Source: Pseudorhizobium endolithicum (lineage in GTDB: Bacteria; Pseudomonadota; Alphaproteobacteria; Rhizobiales; Rhizobiaceae). From it: a stretch of DNA of 64,000 bases. The DNA lies in contig NZ_CABFWF030000001.1 in assembly GCF_902153245.2 (NCBI RefSeq), positions 434,001-498,000 on the forward strand, read 5' to 3'. The translations under genes were made by a program, and so were the position numbers. The notes under the pieces were generated by a model, which was not told the origin of the DNA, searched no databases, and worked only from the letters and a program-made list of their open reading frames with translations. Shown piece after piece: positions 1 to 9,562 of this stretch (its first letter is position 1; every line of letters begins with the position of its first letter).

Positions 1-1
1 C

Positions 2-481
2 GTTTCCGCGCGCAACGCGGCCGAGCGACTTGCCGCTGCCATCATGCACGCACCCCCGACGAACGGCCTGCCGGAAACGGCGATGATCCGCGGCCACAGC
101 GACCTGGTGCTGATCGGCGATTTCCTGGACGATGCCGACCGGATCATGGAGCGGCTCTCGCCGCTCGCCCGTCGCGGCCTGCGCGGGCATGTGGTGGAGA
201 TCGCCGATCCGGCCGAGGAAACCTTCCCCTATTCGGGACGCACGGAGTTCACCGATCCGGAAACCGGCGAGAAGCTGGTTTCCGGGCGCGCCGAAACGAT
301 CCGGGAGGATTATCAGCGCGCCTACCTGCTCCGGCGCGAGACGCTCGGGGATTCACTGCGCCGCCTCGGCTGGAGCTTCGTCTTCCACCGGACCGACCAC
401 CTCGCCTCCGAGGCTCTGATCGCCGTTCACGGATACCTATCCGGCATGCCCGCCGCCGCCGTTGCGGGGGGACGCCGATGA
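2..481 (+). CDS. DUF58 domain protein, C-terminal part (5' end outside window)
   Basis: The frame is open to the left edge of the window, so only the last 159 or so residues are visible. An internal Met lies at base 44, but the in-frame residues before it read as normal protein, so the true start is upstream. The visible part matches the end of a DUF58 protein: a stretch about directing and rotating residues (LIGDFLDD), then a short helix-rich tail ending in GWSFVFHRTDH. DUF58 proteins usually sit between a MoxR AAA+ ATPase and BatA-like membrane proteins, and the next two genes are of that type. The stop codon overlaps the next start as ATGA at 478-481, so the genes are translationally coupled. 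The family is thought to help MoxR chaperones act on membrane or periplasmic partners; the substrate is unknown. Confidence 0.78.
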   Translation, partial: VSARNAAERLAAAIMHAPPTNGLPETAMIRGHSDLVLIGDFLDDADRIMERLSPLARRGLRGHVVEIADPAEETFPYSGRTEFTDPETGEKLVSGRAETIREDYQRAYLLRRETLGDSLRRLGWSFVFHRTDHLASEALIAVHGYLSGMPAAAVAGGRR

Positions 482-3288
482 GCGCCTTCGCCTTCGCCAA
501 CCCCGCGATCCTTCTCGGCCTGCTGGCGCTGCCGGTGATCTGGTGGCTGCTGCGGCTCACGCCGCCGCGTCCGAAGACGGAGGTCTTCCCGCCGCTGCGC
601 ATCCTGGCAAGCGTTTTGAAGCGCGAGGAAACCCCGGCCAAGAGCCCGTGGTGGCTGACCCTGCTGCGCATGCTGCTGGCGGCCGCCCTGATCCTCGCGA
701 TCGCCGATCCCGTCCTCGATCCGCGTACCGGCTCGTTGAGCGCAGACGGTCCGCTGGTCCTCGTGGTCGACAACGGCTGGGCGACCTCGACAGACTGGGA
801 CCGCCGCATCGAGACCGCGGAAGCGCTGATTGCCGATGCGGAAGGCGCCGACCTGCCTGTGTCCATCACATTCACCGCGGACCCGACCCACGATGCCGTG
901 CCGGCAAGTGCCGCCTCGGCGCGGGAAAAGCTGGCGGCCGCCCGGCCCCGGCCGTTGGTCCCCGAGCGGGAGCGTGCCGCCAATGCAATCGGCGAAGCGT
1001 TGAACGGCACCGCCCCGGGCACGCTTGTCATCCTTTCCGATGGGTTGTCGGCGGCCGGCGACGAGGCCGCACTTGCCACCCTGGGTGGTCTTGCACCAGC
1101 CGATATACGGCTCATCGCAGGAGACGGCGTGAGCGCCGTAGCCCTCACCTCCGCCACCAACAGTGCCGAAACCATGTCCGTCACGGCGACCCGGCTGCCG
1201 GATGCGGCGGTCCGCAGCGTTTCCGTCAGCGCCCTCGACATCCAGGGCCGCCCGCTCGCCTCCGGCACGCTGCAATTTGCCGCCGGGGCCGCGACCGCCA
1301 CCGCAGAGATCGAGGCGCCGTTCGAGCTGCGCAACGATTTTGCGCGCCTCGGCATCGACGGGCTGGCGACCGCCGGCGCCGCACATCTCCTCGATGACGG
1401 CTTCAAGCGCCGCCGCGTGGCTCTGCTCGCCGGCGAAAGCGGCAGCGACTTCCAGCCGCTGCTCCAGCCGCTCTACTATATCAGCCGGGCCCTGCAGCCC
1501 TATGCCGACCTGATCGAGCCGACGACGGCGGATCTGTCGGTCTCCATCCCGCAAGTGCTGGAACGCAATCCGTCCGCCATCATCATGGCCGATGTCGGAC
1601 GCCTTCCCGCCGGTGCATACGAACCGCTGCAGCGGTGGATTTCCAGGGGCGGCACCCTGATCCGTTTCGCCGGACCGCGCCTTGCCGCCGCACCCTCCGA
1701 CGACCCGCTCGTGCCGGTCATCCTGCGGCAGGGGGAACGTACGCTCGGTGGTGCGCTCTCCTGGTCCGAACCGCAGCCGCTGGCAGATTTTCCGGATTTC
1801 GGCCCCTTTGCAGGGATGCCGCGCGCCGCGGACGTGACGATCAACCGGCAGGTGCTGGCGCAGCCGACACCGGATCTCGCCGAACGCACATGGGCAAGTC
1901 TTGCCGATGGCACGCCGCTCGTAACCACGAGGGAACAGGAGGCCGGCCGCATCGTTCTCTTCCACACCAGCGCGGAAGCCACGTGGTCGAACATGCCGCT
2001 GTCCGGAAACTTCGTTGAAATGCTGAGGCGTCTCGTGCAGATGGCACGCGCGGGCGGCGCCACCACAACGAGCGATGGAAGCGAGGCCGCTTCCTCCGCC
2101 CTTCCGCCCTATCGCCTGCTTGGTGCCGACGGCATACTCACCACCGAGACCGGAACCGCCAAGCCCATATCCATCACTCCCGGGCGGACGCCGTCCGCAA
2201 GCTTCGACCACCCGCCCGGCCTCTATGGAACCGAAGACGGCTTTTCCGCCGTCAACCTCCTTGCTCCCGGAACGGAACTGTCGGCCTTCCAGGCCGACCT
2301 GATCGGCCAGTCGGTCGTCCGCGAGGCGCTGGCGGGCGAAGAAGCCACGTCCCTGCGGCCGCACCTTTTCGCCCTCGCCTTCCTGCTGATCCTGCTCGAC
2401 AGCCTGGTCGTGCTCTTCATGAACGGCGCCTTCTCGCGCCTTCCCCGTGTCAAACGCGCGGCAGCCGCGATAACCGCCTTGGCATTGCTCCTCGCATTCC
2501 ATCCGGACCCGGCAGGGGCACAGGATGCGAAGCCCGGCGACGAACTGCTCATGCAGCGGCTGGACACGACGCATCTCGCCTATGTCGTCACCGGGGATGC
2601 GGAGGTCGACAGGCTTTCGGAACAGGGCCTGGCGGGGCTCAGCGAATTCCTCACCTACCGCACGACGCTGGCGCCGGGCGCCCCTGTCGGCCTCGACATC
2701 GCCACCGACGAGCTCTCCTTCTATCCGATGATCTACTGGCCGATTTCCGCCAGCGCTCCGATGCCGTCGGCGGCAGCGATCTCCCGCATCGACGCCTATA
2801 TGCGCAACGGCGGCACCGTTCTCTTCGACACGCGCGACCAGATCTCCAGCCTCGACGGTTCCGGCACGACCTCGGCCAATGGCGAGCGGCTCCAGGCGAT
2901 CCTCGCCAATATCGACATTCCGCCGCTGGAGCCGACGCCGGAAGACCACGTGCTGTCCCGGTCCTTCTACCTGTTGAACGACTTCCCCGGCCGCTACGCG
3001 GGGAGTCCGCTCTGGGTGGAGGCCCGGCAGGAGGCAGCGGAGACCAACAGCGAATTGTCGTCGTCCGGCGACGGGGTCACGCCCCTTCTGATCACCGGAA
3101 ACGACTTTGCCGGCGCCTGGGCGGTCGACAATCAGGGTAACGCGCTGCTTCCCACCGTTCCGGCTGACGAGATGCAGCGGGAATATGCCTATCGTGCGGG
3201 CGTGAACATCATGATGTATATGCTCACCGGCAACTACAAGTCCGACCAGGTCCATGTGCCGGATCTGCTCGAACGGCTCGGGCAGTAG
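478..3288 (+). CDS. BatA N-terminal / DUF4159 membrane protein
   Basis: A 936-residue membrane protein. Residues about 1-90 form the BatA (aerotolerance regulator) N-terminal unit with two membrane segments (near 10-28 and 59-78). A vWA-like region follows, but where a metal-binding DxSxS motif would be expected the chain reads VDNGWATS, so the MIDAS site is degenerate. Two further hydrophobic segments lie near 628-650 and 660-678, and the rest (about 680-936) is a DUF4159 domain with the typical FYPMIYWP and NGGTVLFDTRD elements. The start overlaps the DUF58 stop by 4 bp, and the next gene begins 13 bp downstream. Role inferred from context: partner of a MoxR/DUF58 chaperone-like complex in the envelope. 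The biochemical function is not known. Confidence 0.88.
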   Translation: MSAFAFANPAILLGLLALPVIWWLLRLTPPRPKTEVFPPLRILASVLKREETPAKSPWWLTLLRMLLAAALILAIADPVLDPRTGSLSADGPLVLVVDNGWATSTDWDRRIETAEALIADAEGADLPVSITFTADPTHDAVPASAASAREKLAAARPRPLVPERERAANAIGEALNGTAPGTLVILSDGLSAAGDEAALATLGGLAPADIRLIAGDGVSAVALTSATNSAETMSVTATRLPDAAVRSVSVSALDIQGRPLASGTLQFAAGAATATAEIEAPFELRNDFARLGIDGLATAGAAHLLDDGFKRRRVALLAGESGSDFQPLLQPLYYISRALQPYADLIEPTTADLSVSIPQVLERNPSAIIMADVGRLPAGAYEPLQRWISRGGTLIRFAGPRLAAAPSDDPLVPVILRQGERTLGGALSWSEPQPLADFPDFGPFAGMPRAADVTINRQVLAQPTPDLAERTWASLADGTPLVTTREQEAGRIVLFHTSAEATWSNMPLSGNFVEMLRRLVQMARAGGATTTSDGSEAASSALPPYRLLGADGILTTETGTAKPISITPGRTPSASFDHPPGLYGTEDGFSAVNLLAPGTELSAFQADLIGQSVVREALAGEEATSLRPHLFALAFLLILLDSLVVLFMNGAFSRLPRVKRAAAAITALALLLAFHPDPAGAQDAKPGDELLMQRLDTTHLAYVVTGDAEVDRLSEQGLAGLSEFLTYRTTLAPGAPVGLDIATDELSFYPMIYWPISASAPMPSAAAISRIDAYMRNGGTVLFDTRDQISSLDGSGTTSANGERLQAILANIDIPPLEPTPEDHVLSRSFYLLNDFPGRYAGSPLWVEARQEAAETNSELSSSGDGVTPLLITGNDFAGAWAVDNQGNALLPTVPADEMQREYAYRAGVNIMMYMLTGNYKSDQVHVPDLLERLGQ

Positions 3289-3301
3289 GGAGCGGCCGGA
3301 A

Positions 3302-5368
3302 ATGACGCTTGATTTCGCCCCCTTCCTTCCCTGGCCCGTCCTTGCAGGACTTGCGGTCCTCGCCTTACTCTTCTCCGCGCTCAGCCTGTGGCGGCGCATC
3401 CGCGGCGCGACATTGCGGACAGTGGCCCTCGCGGCTCTCCTGCTCGCTCTCTCCAACCCTCTGCTGATGCAGGAGGATCGCGAGCAGCTTTCGACCATCG
3501 TTCCCATCGTCGTGGACCGCTCCCAGAGCCAGGCGATGGCAGGGCGGAGCGAACAGACCGACCAGGCCCTTGCCGAACTGGAGGAACGCTTCTCGCGTTT
3601 CCCGCGGATCGAGACGCGCATCGTGGAAGTCGAGGATGATCCCGACACCGATGCTCCCGCGACGCGACTGTTCGGCGCGCTCTCCTCGGCCATTTCCGAC
3701 GTTCCTCCGGGGCGCGTCGGTGGCGCTGTCTTCCTGACGGACGGACAGATCCACGACCTGCCTCCCGTCAACCAGGAGCTTGCCGTCGGCGCCCCCATGC
3801 ACGGTCTCGTCACCGGCCGGCCGGACGAATTCGACCGGCGTGTTCAGGTGGTGCGGGCCCCGCGCTTCGGCATTGTCGGCGAAGAACAGGAAATGACGCT
3901 CCGGGTCTTCGACGACGGGCGGAGCGACGGCGGCACTGCCGACATCACCGTCCGTATGAACGGCGAGAAGATCGCGACGCTGCAGGCAGCGCCGGGGGCG
4001 GAACTGCCCTTTTCCTTCACCGTGCCGCGGGGCGGCGGCAACGTCATGGAGTTCTCCGTCGCGGAGGTGCCCGGAGAAGTCACGGCCGTCAACAACCGCG
4101 CCGTCCACGTCATCGACGGCATCCGGCAGAACCTGCGCGTGCTGCTGGTCTCGGGGGAACCGCATGCTGGCGAGCGCGCCTGGCGCAACCTCCTGAAGTC
4201 GGACGCCTCCGTGGACCTCGTGCACTTCACGATCCTGCGTCCTCCGGAGAAGCAGGATGGTACGCCGATCAACGAGTTATCGCTGATCGCTTTCCCAACG
4301 CGTGAACTCTTCGTGGAGAAGATCGAGGACTTCGACCTCATCATCTTCGACCGCTACACCCACCGCAACGTCCTGCCGATCCTGTATTACGACTACATCG
4401 CCCAGTACGTGCAGAACGGCGGGGCGCTTCTCATCGCTGCGGGCCCCGAGCACGCGGGCGACAGTTCGATCGCTGCCACACCGCTCTCGCAGGTTCTGCC
4501 GGCCGAGCCGACCGGAGAGATCCACAATGCCGGCTTCTACCCCCGCCTGTCCGACGAGGGCCGCAAGCACCCCGTCACCCGCGGGCTCGACGGAGCGGGC
4601 CAGGAACCGCCCTCCTGGGGTCGCTGGTTCCGTTCCATTGATGTGGCGCAGCCGCAGGGCGAAACCGTTATGCTCGGCGACCAGGGTCGCCCCCTGCTCG
4701 TCCTCAACCGCGAAGCCGAGGGCCGGGTCGCCATGCTGCTGTCCGACCACGGCTGGCTCTGGGCACGCGGTTTCGAGGGCGGCGGCCCGCATGTTTCCCT
4801 TTATCGCCGCATCGCCCACTGGCTGATGAAGGAGCCGGAACTGGAGGAGGAAGCGCTGACCGCGCGGGCCGTGGGACGCACCCTGGAAGCGACGCGCCAG
4901 ACCATCGGGGCAGACCCCGGCCCGGCGACAATCACCTATCCCTCCGGACGGAGCGAGACGGTACCGCTCACCGAAAGCGGGCCGGGTCTTTTCCGCTTCG
5001 AGCGCCGGATGGAGGAAACCGGGCTCTTCGAGGTGAAGAACGGCGAGTTCTCGACGCTGGTGCATGTCGGCACCGTCGATGCCCCCGAATTCAAGGCGAT
5101 GATCTCGACCGAGGAGACACTGGCGCCCTATGCCGGGAAGTCGAAGGGCCTGGCGACGCGGGTGGCCGACGGTGACGGCATCGCTCTGCCCGATATCCTG
5201 CCGGTACGCGGCGAGGTCCGGGTGCAGGACCGCAACCGGATGGTGATCCGCCTCACAGACGAGACCGTGCTGCGGGGTATCAACACGATCCCGCTCTTTG
5301 CGGGCTTCGGCGGGCTGTCGATCCTGCTCTTCGCGGTCGCCGCCATGTGGTGGCGCGAAGGCCGTTAG
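3302..5368 (+). CDS. vWA / glutamine amidotransferase-like membrane protein
   Basis: A 688-residue protein with membrane segments at the N terminus (about 10-28 and 38-55) and at the extreme C terminus (about 663-682), so most of the chain probably faces the periplasm. An intact MIDAS-like DRSQS motif lies near residue 72, followed by LTDGQIHD, as in vWA domains. The middle (about 275-470) has the LLVSGEPHAGE... LIIFDRY pattern of class I glutamine-amidotransferase-like folds found in this protein family, but I see no convincing Cys-His-Glu catalytic triad. An upstream in-frame alternative start at 3254 lies inside the previous gene; 3302 is preceded by GGAGCGG. It is the third gene of the DUF58/BatA cluster. 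In this pair the intact metal site is here and the neighbour's is lost. Confidence 0.85.
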   Translation: MTLDFAPFLPWPVLAGLAVLALLFSALSLWRRIRGATLRTVALAALLLALSNPLLMQEDREQLSTIVPIVVDRSQSQAMAGRSEQTDQALAELEERFSRFPRIETRIVEVEDDPDTDAPATRLFGALSSAISDVPPGRVGGAVFLTDGQIHDLPPVNQELAVGAPMHGLVTGRPDEFDRRVQVVRAPRFGIVGEEQEMTLRVFDDGRSDGGTADITVRMNGEKIATLQAAPGAELPFSFTVPRGGGNVMEFSVAEVPGEVTAVNNRAVHVIDGIRQNLRVLLVSGEPHAGERAWRNLLKSDASVDLVHFTILRPPEKQDGTPINELSLIAFPTRELFVEKIEDFDLIIFDRYTHRNVLPILYYDYIAQYVQNGGALLIAAGPEHAGDSSIAATPLSQVLPAEPTGEIHNAGFYPRLSDEGRKHPVTRGLDGAGQEPPSWGRWFRSIDVAQPQGETVMLGDQGRPLLVLNREAEGRVAMLLSDHGWLWARGFEGGGPHVSLYRRIAHWLMKEPELEEEALTARAVGRTLEATRQTIGADPGPATITYPSGRSETVPLTESGPGLFRFERRMEETGLFEVKNGEFSTLVHVGTVDAPEFKAMISTEETLAPYAGKSKGLATRVADGDGIALPDILPVRGEVRVQDRNRMVIRLTDETVLRGINTIPLFAGFGGLSILLFAVAAMWWREGR

Positions 5369-5447
5369 GGATAACCCTTTTTCCGGCTTCCCTCCCCTTG
5401 CCGCTGCTGATATCCGGCACGCCGTTCCACCACGACCGGCGTGCTGC

Positions 5448-5867
5448 ATGCTTCCCGAACTGACGATCACCGACCATTTCACTCCGGAGGAGGAGCAGGC
5501 GATACTCGACCGCCTGCAGGCCTACAACATCGAGAATTTCGGGCCAACGGACCGAAAGGATCTCGCCATCCTCCTGCGTGACGATGCCGGCGAGCCGGAA
5601 GGCGGACTTCTCGGGCGTACCGGCCGCGGCTGGCTCTACGTGCAGATGCTGTTCGTTCCGGAGCACCTTCGCGGCCAGGGCCTCGCAAAGAGGCTGCTGT
5701 CGATGGCGGAAGAGGAAGCCCGGCGCCGCGGCTGCGTCGGCGCCTATCTCGACACGATGAACCCGCAGGCGATGCCCTTCTACCTCAAGCAGGGATACGA
5801 GATCATCGGCACGCTGGAAGGCCTCACCGGAGGCCATTCCGTCACCTGGCTGAAGAAGCGGCTCTGA
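5448..5867 (+). CDS. GNAT family N-acetyltransferase
   Basis: A 139-residue GNAT protein. Acetyl-CoA binding motif A is seen as FVPEHLRGQGLAKRLLSMAEEEA (residues near 66-88, R/Q-x-x-G-x-G/A pattern), followed by the YLDTMNPQAMPFYLKQGYE segment typical of motif B, where the substrate-side Tyr and the conserved FYxxxGY occur. The Met at 5448 is chosen because upstream residues in this frame have no GNAT character. It stands alone between the BatA-type cluster and the oppositely oriented MFS gene, 6 bp from the end of the latter. The acyl acceptor cannot be told from sequence. Confidence 0.88.
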   Translation: MLPELTITDHFTPEEEQAILDRLQAYNIENFGPTDRKDLAILLRDDAGEPEGGLLGRTGRGWLYVQMLFVPEHLRGQGLAKRLLSMAEEEARRRGCVGAYLDTMNPQAMPFYLKQGYEIIGTLEGLTGGHSVTWLKKRL

Positions 5868-5873
5868 TCCGGA

Positions 5874-7187
5874 TCAGGCCAGCGAGGCCGCACGGGTTTC
5901 CGCATCGATCAGGAAGGCTGCCACGCCGGCCAGAAGCAGCAGTGCCGCGAAGATTGCGATCGCCAGGCCGAAGCTCTGCGCCACGACCAGCGCCATCAGC
6001 GACGGCGCCAGGAGCCCGCCGAAGCGGGCCATGGCGCCCGCCGCCCCCATGCCGGTCGCACGCGATGCCGTGGGATAAAGTTCCGGGGTGAAGGCATAGA
6101 GCGCTCCCCAGGTGCCGAGCAGCGCAAAGCTCATGATCAGCAGGGACGCGCCGATCAGGATCCCGCTGCCGGCAACGACGAAAAGAAGGCAGCCGATGGC
6201 CGACAGCAGGCAGAAGCCGACGAGCGTCGGCCGGCGCCCCCATTTCTCCACCCCGTAGGCCGCCAGAGCATAGCCGGGAAGCTGGGCGAGCGCGACGAGG
6301 ACGAGGAATCCGTAGCCGCGCACGAAGCCGAAGCCCTCGCCCGCCAGCCGCGGCGGCATCCAGGTGAAGACGCCGTAGTAGGAAATCGAAACGAGGAACC
6401 AGATCGCCAGGATGAGCAGGCTGCGACGGCGGAGCTCGCCCGCGAAGATCCGCGCCTCGCGAACCGGGGCCGGCACCGCCAGTTGCTGGCTGGCCGCGAT
6501 CGGATGCTTGCCGTTGACCACCAGGATCTGGTCGATGATCGACTTGGCCTCGTCGCCCCGCCCCGTCCGCATCAGGTAGAGTGGCGATTCCGGCACGAGG
6601 AAGCGCAGCCCGAAGCCCATCAGCGCCGGCAGCGCCGTGACCGCGAAGATGTAGCGCCAGGCATCCTCGACGCCTGCGAGGCTGGTCGCCCAGGCGGCGA
6701 GCGCGACGATCAGCGTTCCGACCGCCCAGAAGCCTTCGAGCAGCACCAGCCAGCGGCCGCGGTTCTTCGCCGGCAGGAATTCCGCCATCATCGCATAATC
6801 CACCGGCAGCGTGCCGCCGACCGCCATGCCCGTCAGGAAACGCAGGAGAAGAAGGACCGTGAAGTCAGGCGCGAAGATCGACAGCGTTCCGAAGATCGCG
6901 TCGCAAAGGACCGTGACGATCAGGACGTTCCGGCGGCCGATCCGGTCGGCGAGCCTGCCGAACCCGATGGCGCCGATCAGCATGCCGAGAAAGAACAGCG
7001 TTCCCGTCTGCAGCGCCTGCGGCACCGTCAGCCCGAAGGTCGCGGCGATCGATGATGCGGTGAAGCCGACAGCGAGGACCTGCATGGCGTCTGCCGCCCA
7101 TACAAGCCCGAAAATGCCGATCAGTCTCTTCTGATACGTCCCCGCCCCGGCGCGGTCGAGCGCCTCGTCTATCGTGATCGTCGTCAT
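5874..7187 (-). CDS. MFS transporter (aromatic acid / sugar-porter-like)
   Basis: A 437-residue, 12-helix major facilitator. The conserved loop 2-3 motif is seen as GRLADRIGRRN near residues 75-86, with a second copy-like motif VEKWGRRP in the second half, which places it with the organic-acid/aromatic-acid and sugar-porter branch of the MFS. PESPLYLMRTGR after helix 6 is also typical of that branch. A central cytoplasmic loop of about 50 residues links the halves. The ATG at 7187 is preceded by GGGGACGG. The gene is monocistronic. The substrate is not predictable; proton-coupled import of a small organic acid is the usual role. Confidence 0.87.
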   Translation of the reverse strand: MTTITIDEALDRAGAGTYQKRLIGIFGLVWAADAMQVLAVGFTASSIAATFGLTVPQALQTGTLFFLGMLIGAIGFGRLADRIGRRNVLIVTVLCDAIFGTLSIFAPDFTVLLLLRFLTGMAVGGTLPVDYAMMAEFLPAKNRGRWLVLLEGFWAVGTLIVALAAWATSLAGVEDAWRYIFAVTALPALMGFGLRFLVPESPLYLMRTGRGDEAKSIIDQILVVNGKHPIAASQQLAVPAPVREARIFAGELRRRSLLILAIWFLVSISYYGVFTWMPPRLAGEGFGFVRGYGFLVLVALAQLPGYALAAYGVEKWGRRPTLVGFCLLSAIGCLLFVVAGSGILIGASLLIMSFALLGTWGALYAFTPELYPTASRATGMGAAGAMARFGGLLAPSLMALVVAQSFGLAIAIFAALLLLAGVAAFLIDAETRAASLA

Positions 7188-7260
7188 ACCACCGTCCCCT
7201 GTGCTGACGAAACACCGGCAGGCCTGAGGTCAGGCCGAAGCCTCACTTAGAGGACTTGTC

Positions 7261-7776
7261 CTATTCGCGCCAGAGAATTGTTCCTTTGAGACGCTCGTGG
7301 ACGTCGCCGGCCATCGGCACCACGAGAACCCGTGCCGGATCCACCGGACCGGGAAATGCCAGCGCACCGTATGCCACCTTCTCGAATCCGAGCGGCATGT
7401 AATATGGCGGATCGCCGACCAGGATCACCGCTTCCGACCCTTTCCGCCGGGCCGCGTCGATTGCGATCCGAACCAGTTCGCGGCCAATTCCCCTGTTCTT
7501 GTGCGATGGACGGACCGCAAGCGGGCCGAGCAGGTGCCCCCTTACCGAACCGGCCAGCACCGGCGTCATCCTCACGGAAGCGATCGTCTCGCCGTCATCG
7601 GCGCAGACGAAGGACAGCGCCCGGTCATGCGGACCCTGCTCACGAATGCGTGCCGCCGCGCGCGTATGCCGTCCCGGCCCGAACGCTTCCGCGTTGATAA
7701 GTTCGATGACGGCATCGTGGGACGCGTCCTCGGTCAGGTAGACAAGATCGTGCTTGGGCGAAAGTTGCGGAGCCAT
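7261..7776 (-). CDS. GNAT family N-acetyltransferase
   Basis: A 171-residue GNAT protein if begun at the Met at 7776; the frame continues upstream to 7833 (190 residues), but the added residues look non-homologous. Neither start has a clear Shine-Dalgarno sequence. Visible family features are the AFGPGRHTRAAARIRE substrate-side helix, LGPLAVRPSHKNRGIGRELV (motif A with RxxGxG), and AVILVGDPPYYMPLGFEK (motif B). This subgroup is common in rhizobia as a single-gene acetyltransferase of unknown substrate. It faces the glutathionyl-hydroquinone reductase gene, so the intervening 248 bp hold both promoters. Confidence 0.85.
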   Translation of the reverse strand: MAPQLSPKHDLVYLTEDASHDAVIELINAEAFGPGRHTRAAARIREQGPHDRALSFVCADDGETIASVRMTPVLAGSVRGHLLGPLAVRPSHKNRGIGRELVRIAIDAARRKGSEAVILVGDPPYYMPLGFEKVAYGALAFPGPVDPARVLVVPMAGDVHERLKGTILWRE

Positions 7777-8024
7777 GGTGAAACCGAAGCCTTGGTAGTT
7801 ACGGGCAGGACAGATGATCTGGATGACGCTCATGGAGCGCCATGTCAGTGGATCAGCGTCGTCGCAGTGCCCGTGCTTCGGTCATGAGGGGTCCCGGAAT
7901 TGTGGCAAGCCAGATAGCAGCAAATATTGCCGGCGCCAAGATGAAAAACACATCGTTCGCAGACCAGCCTCTCGCAATTCTCCGCACCTGCGGCAAGTAT
8001 ACCTGGCAGCGAAAGGAGATGCCG

Positions 8025-9008
8025 ATGGGAAGACTGGTCGAGGGAGAATGGCAGGACGTCTGGTATGACACCAAGGCGACCAGGGGACACTTCAAGCGTT
8101 CGGAATCGCGGTTCCGCAACTGGATCACGGCCGACGGCTCCCCCGGCCCCAGCGGCGAAGGCGGCTTCAGGGCGGAGCCGGGGCGCTACCACCTCTACGT
8201 CTCCTATGCCTGTCCCTGGGCTCACAGGACGCTGATCTTCCGGAAACTGAAGCGCCTCGAGGACCTGATCTCCGTCTCGGTGGTCGACTACGTCATGCTG
8301 GAGAACGGCTGGGAATTCAAACGTGGCGAGGGATCGACCGGAGATCATCTGTTCGACTGCGACTTCCTCTATCAGGTCTATCTGAAGGCCGACCCCCGCT
8401 ACTCCGGCCGGGTTACCGTGCCTGCACTGTGGGACCGGCAACGGAACACGATCGTCTCGAACGAGAGCGCCGAGATCATCCGCATGTTCAACGCCGCCTT
8501 CGACGGCCTCACCGGCTCGACTGACGACTACTATCCGCAGGATCTGCGGGATGGGATCGACGCGATGAATACGCTGGTCTACGACACCGTCAACAATGGG
8601 GTCTACAAGGCGGGCTTCGCGACAACGCAGGAGGCCTACGAGGAAAACGTCGTCCAACTGTTCGCGACCCTCGACAGGCTGGAGGAGCGCCTGGCAACCA
8701 GCCGCTACCTCTTCGGCGACCGGATCACCGAAGCCGATTGGCGGCTCTTCACGACACTCGTCCGTTTCGACACAGTGTATGTCGGGCACTTCAAGTGCAA
8801 TATCCGCCGCATTGCCGACTATCCGAACCTGAACGGTTATCTTCGCGACCTCTATCAGGTGCCGGGCGTGGCTGAGACCGTGCACCTCGATCACATCAAG
8901 GGCCACTACTACCGCAGCCACACGACCATCAACCCAACCGGCGTCGTACCGGTGGGGCCGGCACTGGACCTCGACACGCCCCACCGGCGCGACAGCGTGG
9001 GGGCCTGA
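8025..9008 (+). CDS. glutathionyl-hydroquinone reductase (YqjG/ECM4-type GST)
   Basis: A 327-residue omega/Xi-class glutathione transferase. The active-site Cys lies in the CPWAHRT motif near residue 64, the family hallmark of enzymes that reduce glutathionyl-hydroquinones to free hydroquinones using GSH. SNESAEIIRMFN is the GSH-binding segment of the thioredoxin fold, and FGDRITEADWRLFTTLVRFD is the N-capping box region of the helical domain. The ATG at 8025 is chosen because AGGAG at 8014-8018 lies six bases upstream; a second ATG at 8019 directly abuts that site and is less likely. The C-terminal SHTTINPTGVVPVGP is also family-typical. Probably a stand-alone detoxification gene. Confidence 0.93.
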   Translation: MGRLVEGEWQDVWYDTKATRGHFKRSESRFRNWITADGSPGPSGEGGFRAEPGRYHLYVSYACPWAHRTLIFRKLKRLEDLISVSVVDYVMLENGWEFKRGEGSTGDHLFDCDFLYQVYLKADPRYSGRVTVPALWDRQRNTIVSNESAEIIRMFNAAFDGLTGSTDDYYPQDLRDGIDAMNTLVYDTVNNGVYKAGFATTQEAYEENVVQLFATLDRLEERLATSRYLFGDRITEADWRLFTTLVRFDTVYVGHFKCNIRRIADYPNLNGYLRDLYQVPGVAETVHLDHIKGHYYRSHTTINPTGVVPVGPALDLDTPHRRDSVGA

Positions 9009-9009
9009 C

Positions 9010-9498
9010 TCACCACATATCCGAGGGAGGCTCCTGCCCCGTCAGTTCACGAATGCGCCTCAGCGTTGCGGAGGTGACGTCCTTCGGCAGATCGTCCAAG
9101 GCAAAGAAGCCGCTTTCGGCAATCTCGCGGTCCGGCGGGCGCGGTGCGGTCTGCTCCACCTCGACCCTGTAGAAAAGCACGTGGTCGCGCTTGCTGACCA
9201 GCCGGTTGTAGTAGACGTGAAAAAGCTGCGGCGCGGCCGTCATCACCAGATTGCCTTCTTCGCGCAATTCCTTTTCGAGCGCCTGGAGCACCGTCTCGTG
9301 CCGCTCGACGCCGCCGCCCGGAAGGTACCAGCCCGGCACATAGGTATGGCGCACCATGAAAATGCGCCCCTCCCTGTCGAAGCACGCTGCGCGCACGCCG
9401 AGCGTCATGCCGCGCCTCAACATGAAGAACCTGTGGAAAAGCCACACCGCAAGACGGCTTTTGAGGCCGCTGACCTCCGGAATACCCGGCCCCGTCAT
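9010..9498 (-). CDS. Nudix hydrolase
   Basis: A 162-residue Nudix protein. The Nudix box starts at the GGGVERHE segment and continues to KELREEGN; it follows G-x5-E-x7-R-E-U-x-E-E-x-G-U except that Arg is Lys and the late Gly is Asn, with the metal-binding glutamates kept. YVPGWYLPGGG precedes it. The reaction in this family is cleavage of nucleoside diphosphate-X compounds. The start at 9498 is preferred over the upstream Met at 9546 because GGGAG lies just before it and the upstream 16 residues look unrelated. Stops 1 bp from the end of the convergent reductase gene and is divergent from the metallophosphoesterase, with about 64 bp between starts. Confidence 0.88.
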   Translation of the reverse strand: MTGPGIPEVSGLKSRLAVWLFHRFFMLRRGMTLGVRAACFDREGRIFMVRHTYVPGWYLPGGGVERHETVLQALEKELREEGNLVMTAAPQLFHVYYNRLVSKRDHVLFYRVEVEQTAPRPPDREIAESGFFALDDLPKDVTSATLRRIRELTGQEPPSDMW

Positions 9499-9562
9499 CT
9501 CATGCTCCCGTGCGCCGAGAAAAGGGATAACGAAACGGCGGCTCATGCGTTATGTGTGCGCC

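Noticed and set aside
427-3813. Very long open frame on the minus strand (over 1,100 codons) under the BatA-type genes
   Set aside because: It is the antisense of GC-rich coding DNA, with biased low-quality composition and no domain; the plus-strand genes are coupled and contain domain signatures.
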